DNA of 64,000 nt from Bacteroidales bacterium UBA1173. Lineage in GTDB: Bacteria > Bacteroidota > Bacteroidia > Bacteroidales > F082. The translations under genes were made by a program, and so were the position numbers. The notes beneath the pieces are model-generated. The model ran no database searches. It was not told the origin of the DNA and was given only the letters and a program-made list of their open reading frames with translations. Position 1 is the first letter of the stretch, and every line of letters begins with the position of its first letter. Below, piece after piece: positions 57,486-64,000 of the stretch. The stretch lies in assembly GCA_002311655.1 (NCBI GenBank), contig DBYZ01000011.1, positions 590-64,589 of the forward strand, read 5' to 3'.

Positions 57486-58730
57486 TTATTTTATTACTTT
57501 TCCTTTTAAAATCATTGTCTGAACCTTATTCGCACCATAATAATACGGCATGAACTCAAGCTGCGTCATCGGTTTGGTAATCATCACGTTAGCGATCTTA
57601 CCTTTGGTTATTGAGCCGAGCTCGTGAGCCACATCCATAGCGTAGGCAGTGTTCAATGTCGTGGCATTCAGAGCCTCTTCCGGAGTCATGCGATATCTGA
57701 TGCAGGCACACGAAAGCACAAACTGCATATTGCCTGATGGCGACGTTCCTGGATTAAAGTCTGACGCCATAGCAACAGGCAAACCTGCGTTAATCATGTC
57801 GCGGACTGGTGAAAGTGGCAAGTTCAGGAAGAACGCACAGCCTGGCAATACCGTCGGCATGGTGTCGGAGCCTTTCAACGCCTCGATTTCCTCTTTTCCC
57901 ATCTGTTCAAGATGGTCGACAGAGATAGCGCCGTATTTCACTCCCACCTGCACGCCACCTGAAATGGCCATCTCGTTGGCGTGTATCTTCGGACGCATGC
58001 CGTATTTGATGCCAGCCATCAGGATTCGTTCGGTGTCTTCAACGGTGAAGAAGCCTTTATCGCAGAAAACGTCAATGAAATCTGCTAAATCCTCAGCTGC
58101 CACAAGCGGAATCATCTCGTTGATGACGAGGTCGACATAGTCTTCCTGATGTCCGCGGTATTCCATCGGGATGCCGTGAGCGCCAAGGAAGTTCGACTTT
58201 ATCGTCATCGGAGAGTTCTCCTTCATGCGACGGATTACGCGCAGAAGCTTCAACTCGCTCTCGGTGGTTAGGCCGTAGCCGCTTTTGATCTCGACAGCAC
58301 CTGTACCCATGCGCATTATCTCGTCGAGACGCTGCATCGCCGACTCGAAGAGTTCGTCTTCGCTTGCAGCTGCAGTGGCTTTTGCAGAATTAAGGATTCC
58401 GCCGCCTCTCTTTGCGATTTCTTCGTAGCTCAAGCCACGAATCTTGTCGCAGAACTCCATCTCGCGTGAGTTGGCATAAACCAAGTGCGTGTGCGAGTCG
58501 CAGAACGCAGGCAAGACCAATCCGCCTTTGGCGTCGACGACTTTTCTCTCTTGTGCCAGATATTCCTGGTATTTCGGAGAACTCATCTCGCCATAGTCGG
58601 CAATCTTGCTACCTTTTATATATAGGTATGCGTTCTTGATGCGCTTAACATCCGACATCGCGGAGCCGGCTTTCCAAAGAGAGCCATCCTCCACGATGCC
58701 GCAAAGTTCTTTTATGTTAATTATTAACAT
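57486..58730 (-). CDS. hutI: Imidazolonepropionase
   Basis: Hydrolyses imidazolonepropionate to formiminoglutamate in histidine catabolism. The 414-residue amidohydrolase barrel shows metal ligands in FCDSHTHLVYANSRE, the EIKSGYGLTTESELKLL block, GAHGIPMEYRGH, HANEMAISGGVQVGV, the Asp ligand in ASDFNPGTSPSGNM and a final GKIANVMI. It is upstream of ftcD with 6 bp between, so the two consecutive steps are co-expressed. hutU and hutH are not in the window. A family A heptad repeat covers the upstream gap. Confidence 0.96.
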   Translation of the reverse strand: MLIINIKELCGIVEDGSLWKAGSAMSDVKRIKNAYLYIKGSKIADYGEMSSPKYQEYLAQERKVVDAKGGLVLPAFCDSHTHLVYANSREMEFCDKIRGLSYEEIAKRGGGILNSAKATAAASEDELFESAMQRLDEIMRMGTGAVEIKSGYGLTTESELKLLRVIRRMKENSPMTIKSNFLGAHGIPMEYRGHQEDYVDLVINEMIPLVAAEDLADFIDVFCDKGFFTVEDTERILMAGIKYGMRPKIHANEMAISGGVQVGVKYGAISVDHLEQMGKEEIEALKGSDTMPTVLPGCAFFLNLPLSPVRDMINAGLPVAMASDFNPGTSPSGNMQFVLSCACIRYRMTPEEALNATTLNTAYAMDVAHELGSITKGKIANVMITKPMTQLEFMPYYYGANKVQTMILKGKVIK

Positions 58731-58815
58731 AGTCTCTAGTCTTTAGTCTTTAGACTTTAGTCATTAGTCAACTAGTTCTAAAAACTAAAGACTAACGACT
58801 AACGACTAAAAACTA
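58731..58815. repeat. Heptad repeat family A, copy 3
   Basis: A left block of TAGTCTT-type units (58731-58769), a central AACTAGTT palindrome, then an opposed block of GACTAAC/GACTAAA units (58784-58813). It fills the gap between the deoxyhypusine-synthase-like gene and hutI and touches the former's stop codon. Confidence 0.83.
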
Positions 58816-59862
58816 TTTTTGATAAATCTTTTGCCAATTCTTGTATTCACGTTTCTTCCATGGTCCGTTGTGATAGACGTAAGATGCAATCATCGGGATG
58901 ACTGTTGTACCTTCGGCGTAGACCATCTGCTGGAGTTTCTCGCTGACCTTGCCCCATGAACCTGCCTCAAGCAATGTTGATGATGAGCAAGCGCCATCGC
59001 GGACGTCAGCAACTGTGATCTGGATTGCATATTTGTGCATTGGCACCTCATGACCGAGAATCTCAGCGCAGACGACTGTATCCTGAGCGAAGTTCTTAGG
59101 AGTACCGCCACCGACCATGAACAAGCCTGTCTGTGGAGCAGCCATCTTGATTTCTGTCAGCTCGAGGAAGTCGGCAACTGAGTCGATGCTCACGTAAGGT
59201 TTGCCGGCGTGTTTGCGCTCCCACTGGTGCAGACCGATACCGAAACCTGCTGAAGAGTCAGAGAATGCTGGGCAGAACATCGGGACGCCGCACTCGTAGC
59301 ATGTCTGGATAAGGCTGTCTTTCTTCACACCGTGACCTTCATGCAGCCATTTACCGAGGTTCCACAAGAACTCGCGTGATGAATACGGACGTGGCTCAAG
59401 TATGTTGGCAAGCTCGTATGTAGCGTGGTCGCACACCTGAAGCTGTTCCTCGTCGATGTATGTATCATAGATACGGTCGATGTAAAGCTCGCGGAGCTTG
59501 GTATCCGGCACCACGTTCTCTTTCTCACCGATATAATGTTTGAAACCGAGAGCCTCGAAGAGGTCCATGTCGATGACTGAAGCGCCTGTTGAGACGACCA
59601 CATCGATCATTTTGTTGCGGACCATGTCAACGTAAACCTGCATACAACCTGCTGCTGAGGTCGAACCTGCAAGAGTAAGGATGTTGGTGCATGATTTCTC
59701 TTTCACCATCATCATCAAAATGTCGGCAGCGCGGGCTGTGTCGCGTGATGTGAACGACATCTCACGCATTGCGTCGATGATTTCTGTTGAGTCATACTTC
59801 TTGATGTCGATGTGCTTCACGACATTCTTCAATAAGTCTTTCTTTTCAAGTTTTCTTGCCAT
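58813..59862 (-). CDS. Deoxyhypusine synthase-like protein
   Basis: A 349-residue NAD-binding protein of the deoxyhypusine synthase family. In eukaryotes and archaea the enzyme moves an aminobutyl group from spermidine to a lysine of eIF5A. Visible blocks are TLAGSTSAAGCMQVYVDMVR, DVVVSTGASVIDMDLFEAL, VPMFCPAFSDSSAGFGIGL and FMVGGGTPKNFAQDT. SSTLLEAGSWGKVSE holds the lysine equivalent to the catalytic SWGK. Bacteria lack eIF5A, so the acceptor is likely a small molecule (homospermidine-type chemistry) or another protein. It has its own strong promoter. Confidence 0.9.
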   Translation of the reverse strand: MARKLEKKDLLKNVVKHIDIKKYDSTEIIDAMREMSFTSRDTARAADILMMMVKEKSCTNILTLAGSTSAAGCMQVYVDMVRNKMIDVVVSTGASVIDMDLFEALGFKHYIGEKENVVPDTKLRELYIDRIYDTYIDEEQLQVCDHATYELANILEPRPYSSREFLWNLGKWLHEGHGVKKDSLIQTCYECGVPMFCPAFSDSSAGFGIGLHQWERKHAGKPYVSIDSVADFLELTEIKMAAPQTGLFMVGGGTPKNFAQDTVVCAEILGHEVPMHKYAIQITVADVRDGACSSSTLLEAGSWGKVSEKLQQMVYAEGTTVIPMIASYVYHNGPWKKREYKNWQKIYQK

Positions 59863-59904
59863 TTTATTTAGTTTTTAATTGTTATTTGTTTTCATTTTAA
59901 TCTG

Positions 59905-59936
59905 CAAAAATACAAAATATATTATTAAACAACAAA
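59905..59936 (-). promoter_or_regulatory. Promoter TTTG-N20-TATTTTTG
   Basis: Minus-strand -33 TTTG (59936-59933) and -7 TATTTTTG (59912-59905), upstream of the deoxyhypusine-synthase-like gene. Confidence 0.75.
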
Positions 59937-59943
59937 AAATTCT

Positions 59944-59951
59944 TATCTTTG
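59944..59951 (+). promoter_or_regulatory. -7 element TATCTTTG for the thioredoxin gene
   Basis: Exact TAnnTTTG, 16 bp before the ATG at 59968. It is back to back with the minus-strand promoter. Confidence 0.7.
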
Positions 59952-59967
59952 CAGAAATTTATTTGTC

Positions 59968-60456
59968 ATGAAAAGATTATTGCTCATATCGCTTATCTCT
60001 ATCGCACTTTTATCATCATGCGAAAATTCCGACAACAATAAGAAAGAAGCAGCCAAACAAGATTCAACTATCTCAGAATCAACGACTAAGGAAAAGACTT
60101 ACGTTAAAGTGATGTCATATAAAGACTTCGTCAAAAACGTGTGGGATTTTGAAACTAACACCGACGAGTTCGTTTTCAAGGGTAGCAGACCTTGCGTGGT
60201 TGACTTTTACGCCACATGGTGCGGTCCGTGCAAGACGATCGCCCCTATACTTGAAAAACTGGCTCAAGAATACGACGGCAAGGTCGATTTTTACAAGGTG
60301 GACACCGACAAGGAGCAGAAACTCGGAATGATATTGAAGATACAGTACCTTCCAACGGTTTTGTTTGCTAAAGACGACGTTCAGCCTGAGAAATCTGTAG
60401 GCGCAAAAGACGAGGCTTATTTCCGTTCACAAATCAACAAAATGTTAGGTGAATAA
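59968..60456 (+). CDS. Thioredoxin-fold lipoprotein
   Basis: A 162-residue envelope thioredoxin. The signal ends in lipobox LLSSC, followed by a low-complexity polar linker. The thioredoxin domain has VVDFYATWCGPCKTIAPILE with redox motif CGPC and the cis-proline loop QYLPTVLF. It likely reduces or exchanges disulfides in the periplasm. The next gene starts inside its 3' end with an 8-bp overlap. Confidence 0.92.
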   Translation: MKRLLLISLISIALLSSCENSDNNKKEAAKQDSTISESTTKEKTYVKVMSYKDFVKNVWDFETNTDEFVFKGSRPCVVDFYATWCGPCKTIAPILEKLAQEYDGKVDFYKVDTDKEQKLGMILKIQYLPTVLFAKDDVQPEKSVGAKDEAYFRSQINKMLGE

Positions 60457-61054
60457 CATCTTTCCGACATCGTATCTCCCTAGCATTCAATATGTTGCGC
60501 TGTTTTTAAAAAACGAGGCACCAAAGATTGAATTGTTTGAGTCGTATCAAAAACAATCGTGTCGCACTCGATGTAACGTAATGACAGCCAATGGCTTACA
60601 GACTTTAACAGTACCCATCGTCAAAACCAACGGCAATCATACATTAACCAAAGACATCGCGATAAGTTACAAAGAGCCTTGGCAACAGATTCATCAGCGT
60701 TGTCTTGAGGCGGCATATCGCAAAACACCTTATTTTGAGTACTATTTCCCGTATTTGGAAAAAGCATTTTCGACAAAATTCGACACTTTAATCGAATTAA
60801 ACGAGTTTTGCCTGAAATTCATTCTTAAAACATTGAAAATCAACAAAGAAATCGTTTACACCGAAGATTTTGAGTCAATCTCAGACGCAAACGATTATCG
60901 TGTTTCTTTGTCAAAATGGTCGCTGGAAGCCACCAATTTCCCGAAATATTATCAAGTTTTCGATGACCGGCAGCCTTTCGTGTCAAATTTGTCGGTTATT
61001 GACTTGATTTTCAACGAGGGACCGGAGGCAATTAACTATCTTAACAGCCTTTAA
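60449..61054 (+). CDS. WbqC family protein
   Basis: A 201-residue WbqC-like protein. Members occur in O-antigen and cell-surface polysaccharide loci, where they have been suggested to act in sugar modification. Signatures are FPTSYLPSIQYVALFLK at the start, the N-GLQTLTVPI block (MTANGLQTLTVPIVKTN), and ISYKEPWQQIHQRCLEAAYR with PYFEYYFP. The start is a GTG at 60449 that overlaps the thioredoxin stop by 8 bp; no in-frame ATG lies early enough to keep the conserved N terminus. It ends 2 bp from the convergent 7TM-HD gene. Confidence 0.9.
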   Translation: MNNIFPTSYLPSIQYVALFLKNEAPKIELFESYQKQSCRTRCNVMTANGLQTLTVPIVKTNGNHTLTKDIAISYKEPWQQIHQRCLEAAYRKTPYFEYYFPYLEKAFSTKFDTLIELNEFCLKFILKTLKINKEIVYTEDFESISDANDYRVSLSKWSLEATNFPKYYQVFDDRQPFVSNLSVIDLIFNEGPEAINYLNSL

Positions 61055-61056
61055 TA

Positions 61057-63120
61057 TCACTCAGGATACGCCACCCTCACGTGGTAGATGCTCATCAGCT
61101 TCTTTTTCAGCACTTTTTTCGTCATAGTGATGTCGTGGAAGGTGATGTTGGTGTTGTCAAACTGGTTCGCCTTCATCTGGCCGTCGATGATGTTGTCGAC
61201 AAGTTTGTTGATCGATTCCTCTGTCTTGTCTTTCATGCTTCGTGAGGCGGCTTCAACAGCATCGCACATCATCAAAACTGCGGTTTCCTTTGAGAACGGC
61301 ACTGGTCCAGGATATTTGAACTCTTCCTCGATGACTCCTTCAGGATTTTCACGCAGTTCCATCTGGTAGAAATATTCAGTGCGGCGAGTGCCATGGTGTG
61401 TCCTCACAAAGTCGATAATCTGTTCAGGAATATGATATTCATGACAAATCTCAATGCCGTCAAGCACATGTCCGATGATAATCTGGGCGCTTTCCACATT
61501 CGACACATCGTCATGAGGGTTATACTTACCATTCTGATTTTCAATGAAATAGAAAGGATTACGCGTTTTTCCGATGTCGTGATACATGGCTCCGGTGCGA
61601 ACGAGCAGCGGGTTACCACCTATATTATATATAACCTCCTCGCAGAGGTCAGCCACCTGCATCACGTGTTGGAAAGTACCAGGAGCCTCCGATGCCAGCT
61701 TACGCAGCAGCGGACTGTTTGTGTTGCTCAACTCAAGCAGCGACAAGTCGGTGACGAAGCCGAACACACGCTCGAAAAGGAACGCCAGAGGCAACGCCAG
61801 CATGGTGAAGAATGCATTACCGGCATAAATTATCATGATTTTCCCGTTGAAAGCTTCGAAAGTGCCGTCAAAAATGAGCATCATGCCGAGATAAATCACC
61901 ATATAAGTAAGGAAAACAGCCAACGAAGTGCCGAAATAACTTGCACGGCGAGTACGTTTCGTCATGCTAAAGATTGCGACAAACGAAACGAACAGCTGCA
62001 CAAAGAAATACTGGAACGGGTTTGGAACCGCCAAACTTATGATTATCAACGTCACAACCTGTACTATGATAGCGATTCTCGCGTCGAAGAATGTCATAGA
62101 AAGCATAGCCATCATCGCGACAGGCATCAGGAAGATTAAATCCGGCGCATATTTCAACAGCAGGAACGAAGGGACTATCGTCAAGAGCATCAGTAGCAGA
62201 ATCAGGTTGATGTAACGCAGATGCTCAAAGACATCAGGACGTAACATCCTGAGTATCAGATACAAAGCGATGAATACTATGCCAACAAGAAGAATCTGGC
62301 CATAAAGCATATAGTTTCTGCTGAAGAAATTTTTCGCTGTAATATCGGCGTATTCACGTTGTAATGAATTGATAATCTGATACTTATCTTCGGTCACAAT
62401 CTCGCCTTCCATTATGATAAGCTCGTCTTTCTGAACCATACCAAATGTCAGCATGATATTGTCGACAGCCATTTTCTCAGCCTGCTTCGTCATGCTCTCC
62501 GAATAAATCACATTTTGACGCAAAGAATTATGTAATAGATTGTTAATCAATTGCATAGTCTTATAATTAGAGATATGCGTCAACTTGCCCTGGATATAAG
62601 CGGAAGCTGTCGACATGGTGTGAAGATCCTCGTATTTGCACTTTGTCTGCACCTTATTTCGCACCACCACAACCGTTTCATCGCCCTTGAAATTATTGGT
62701 ACGGTTGCTTTTCGCCACAATGCCGGTGTTTTCTATGTTATCGTAAACACTCAAAATCAAATTACGATAATACTCTTTGTCGCCGATAGTGTCAACCCAT
62801 TGGGAATCAAAGTCTTTGAGAAGTTTGTCACGACCGTTTTCGGTACCGAGCACGTCATAAACGAAAATAGGTTCCACATTACTCAAGGCCTCTTCCCTCT
62901 CCTTTTTCACCGTTTCATCCGACTTGTAAATCGGGAAATTGAACGGTGCATACAGACTCTCGTGAGGCCACGGGCGCATTTTCTGGTATTCATATTTGAA
63001 TTTGACGTTGCGAGGCATCATCCACACAACGATCAACATCGTCAAAACAAAAGCCAAAACTTTAATTATGCCGTAATATGAATGGCGAATCTTCTCTACG
63101 ATATTTTTTATCTTACTCAT
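61057..63120 (-). CDS. 7TM-HD family phosphodiesterase (PgpH-like)
   Basis: A 687-residue inner-membrane protein: one N-terminal membrane helix (VLAFVLTMLIVVWMM), an extracytoplasmic domain of about 240 residues, and a block of about seven membrane helices (residues 270-460). The cytoplasmic HD domain has GTFQHVMQVADLCEEV, GAMYHDIGKTRNPFYFIEN, HHGTRRTEYFY and CDAVEAASRS. This is the PgpH architecture, which degrades cyclic di-AMP in Gram-positive bacteria; the same activity is likely but not proven here. The ATG at 63120 is used; an in-frame codon 9 bp upstream is less likely. Confidence 0.93.
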   Translation of the reverse strand: MSKIKNIVEKIRHSYYGIIKVLAFVLTMLIVVWMMPRNVKFKYEYQKMRPWPHESLYAPFNFPIYKSDETVKKEREEALSNVEPIFVYDVLGTENGRDKLLKDFDSQWVDTIGDKEYYRNLILSVYDNIENTGIVAKSNRTNNFKGDETVVVVRNKVQTKCKYEDLHTMSTASAYIQGKLTHISNYKTMQLINNLLHNSLRQNVIYSESMTKQAEKMAVDNIMLTFGMVQKDELIIMEGEIVTEDKYQIINSLQREYADITAKNFFSRNYMLYGQILLVGIVFIALYLILRMLRPDVFEHLRYINLILLLMLLTIVPSFLLLKYAPDLIFLMPVAMMAMLSMTFFDARIAIIVQVVTLIIISLAVPNPFQYFFVQLFVSFVAIFSMTKRTRRASYFGTSLAVFLTYMVIYLGMMLIFDGTFEAFNGKIMIIYAGNAFFTMLALPLAFLFERVFGFVTDLSLLELSNTNSPLLRKLASEAPGTFQHVMQVADLCEEVIYNIGGNPLLVRTGAMYHDIGKTRNPFYFIENQNGKYNPHDDVSNVESAQIIIGHVLDGIEICHEYHIPEQIIDFVRTHHGTRRTEYFYQMELRENPEGVIEEEFKYPGPVPFSKETAVLMMCDAVEAASRSMKDKTEESINKLVDNIIDGQMKANQFDNTNITFHDITMTKKVLKKKLMSIYHVRVAYPE

Positions 63121-63198
63121 AATCAACAATTTACAGATTGAATAAGGAATTGCTGCAAAACAAAATATTTTAACTTGTAAAAATACGAAGAAATTTTG

Positions 63199-63206
63199 TA
63201 ACTTTG
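63199..63206 (+). promoter_or_regulatory. -7 element TAACTTTG for the NlpC/P60 gene
   Basis: Exact TAnnTTTG, 17 bp before the ATG, with CTTG 21 bp upstream. Confidence 0.7.
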
Positions 63207-63223
63207 CAAAAAAAGTTTCAATT

Positions 63224-63925
63224 ATGTTTGGAATCTGCGCTTTATCGGCAATCCCAGTAAGAAAAGAACCGCATCACGAGAGCGAACTGGTGACTGAACT
63301 TTTGTTCAACGACCTCTATGAAGTCTTGGAAAACCATGGTGACTGGATGAGAATCAAAATGGAATACGATGGCTACGAAGGCTGGATCAGGAGTCTGCAA
63401 CACTTTGAGATTCAAGAAGATGCGCATCGCACACTCTCAACAATGGATTCGTATGTCGTAAACAAACCAGTTGAATTGTATGATTCCAAAATTTTGACTT
63501 TTGGCACCACCATTTATTCAAAAGACAAATGCTGCATAGAGGCTAACAGCTTCATTAACAATGCATTATTACTTCTTGACACACCTTATCGCTGGGGCGG
63601 ACGTACTATTTTCGGCATCGACTGCTCCGCTTTCGTACAGCTGTGCGCAAAAACGGTTGGGATAAAGCTTCCTAGAGACGCCTCACAGCAGGTGGAATTT
63701 GGCGAAGACGTGTATTTCCTGACGGAAGCGAAGGCTGGCGACATTGCATTTTTCGAAAACGAAGAGCATCATATAGTTCATGTTGGCATCATTTTGGACA
63801 ACGAGAAAATCATCCACGCCTCAGGAAAAGTCAGAATTGATTCATTAGATCAAACTGGTATATTTAATAAGGATCTAGGGAAACACACGCATTTTTTGAG
63901 TACAATTAAAAGAATAGTGTTATGA
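63224..63925 (+). CDS. NlpC/P60 family (C40) peptidase with N-terminal SH3-like domain
   Basis: A 233-residue cysteine peptidase that cuts peptidoglycan stem peptides. The N-terminal half is SH3-like (AIPVRKEPHHESELVTELLF, MRIKMEYDGYEGWIRS). The C-terminal NlpC/P60 domain has YRWGGRTIFGIDCSAFVQLC with catalytic Cys, and HHIVHVGIIL with catalytic His, then IHASGKVRID. No signal peptide is evident, so it may be cytoplasmic or act in peptide recycling. Its TGA overlaps the next ATG (ATGA). Confidence 0.93.
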   Translation: MFGICALSAIPVRKEPHHESELVTELLFNDLYEVLENHGDWMRIKMEYDGYEGWIRSLQHFEIQEDAHRTLSTMDSYVVNKPVELYDSKILTFGTTIYSKDKCCIEANSFINNALLLLDTPYRWGGRTIFGIDCSAFVQLCAKTVGIKLPRDASQQVEFGEDVYFLTEAKAGDIAFFENEEHHIVHVGIILDNEKIIHASGKVRIDSLDQTGIFNKDLGKHTHFLSTIKRIVL

Positions 63926-64000
63926 AAAAGATTAGTTTTTTAATTGCCATTGTTTTTCTGGCATTTACAAGCATACATTCACAAGATTTCACCTACAACA
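63922..64000 (+). CDS. Start of an exported protein, cut by the window end
   Basis: The ATG overlaps the NlpC/P60 stop as ATGA. The 26 visible residues are a Sec signal peptide (MKKISFLIAIVFLAF, then TSIHSQ) and the first residues of the mature protein (DFTYN). The family cannot be determined. Confidence 0.8.
   Translation, partial: MKKISFLIAIVFLAFTSIHSQDFTYN

Noticed and set aside
1..64000. CRISPR array
   Set aside because: The tandem arrays seen have 7-, 10-, 12- or 30-bp units with no unique spacers of regular length, and no cas genes are present.
1..64000. tRNA or rRNA genes
   Set aside because: No cloverleaf-like or conserved rRNA sequence was seen in the intergenic stretches on either strand.

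Overview
The window is chromosomal DNA from a member of the Bacteroidota, most likely order Bacteroidales. Supporting signs seen in the sequence: many -7 elements of the form TAnnTTTG just upstream of genes (the sigma-ABfr type promoter); a short primary sigma factor; the thrS-infC-rpmI-rplT operon; rpmG followed by a DUF4295 gene; DUF4301, DUF5723 and DUF6266 family proteins; and a type IX secretion C-terminal sorting domain. No rRNA, tRNA, CRISPR array or intact insertion sequence was found. Most genes are ordinary core genes with moderate GC, broken by two AT-rich accessory stretches.

Layout. 0-7.3 kb: the end of rpsA, a run of small metabolic or stress genes (cupins, YdeI-like, a YjdI/YjdJ-like pair), a GH29 fucosidase lipoprotein, ferritin and DUF4301. 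7.3-12.5 kb: accessory island with a twin-hairpin candidate small RNA, an orphan gene, DUF6266, a secreted PEGA/FGE-fold protein with a hypervariable-looking C terminus, an orphan helical protein, a phage-type barnase/colicin-like RNase and a second candidate small RNA. 12.5-37.9 kb: core block (rplT, rpmI, infC with an AUA start, thrS, oligopeptide-type binding protein, lon, rpmE2, serC-serA-DUF1015, a DUF1016 nuclease, agmatinase-like, yebC, gcvT, an envelope gene pair, rpsO, pnp, rpoD). 38-47.4 kb: second accessory stretch with an AlbA/RecG-like regulator, several orphan genes in coupled operons, and a membrane-linked HNH/Endo VII-like nuclease followed by a coiled-coil membrane protein. 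47.7-64 kb: core again (rpe, pepD, two secreted proteins, ftsY-rimO, DUF4295, rpmG, hutI-ftcD, a deoxyhypusine-synthase-like gene, thioredoxin lipoprotein, WbqC, 7TM-HD phosphodiesterase, NlpC/P60).

How the genes fit together. Translation is well represented (S1, S15, L20, L31, L33, L35, IF3, ThrS, RimO, FtsY), as are RNA and protein turnover (Pnp, Lon). Serine synthesis (serC, serA, perhaps DUF1015), glycine cleavage (gcvT) and histidine catabolism through formiminoglutamate (hutI, ftcD) all meet one-carbon and folate metabolism. The rpoD product is the likely reader of the promoters marked here.

The most unusual non-coding feature is at 7384-7495: a promoter with a palindrome, then two consecutive hairpins that carry nearly the same 21-nt loop on different, compensating stems, ending in a U-run. 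At least four families of dispersed intergenic repeats are present, including two 7-bp-period families arranged as opposed blocks around gene ends.
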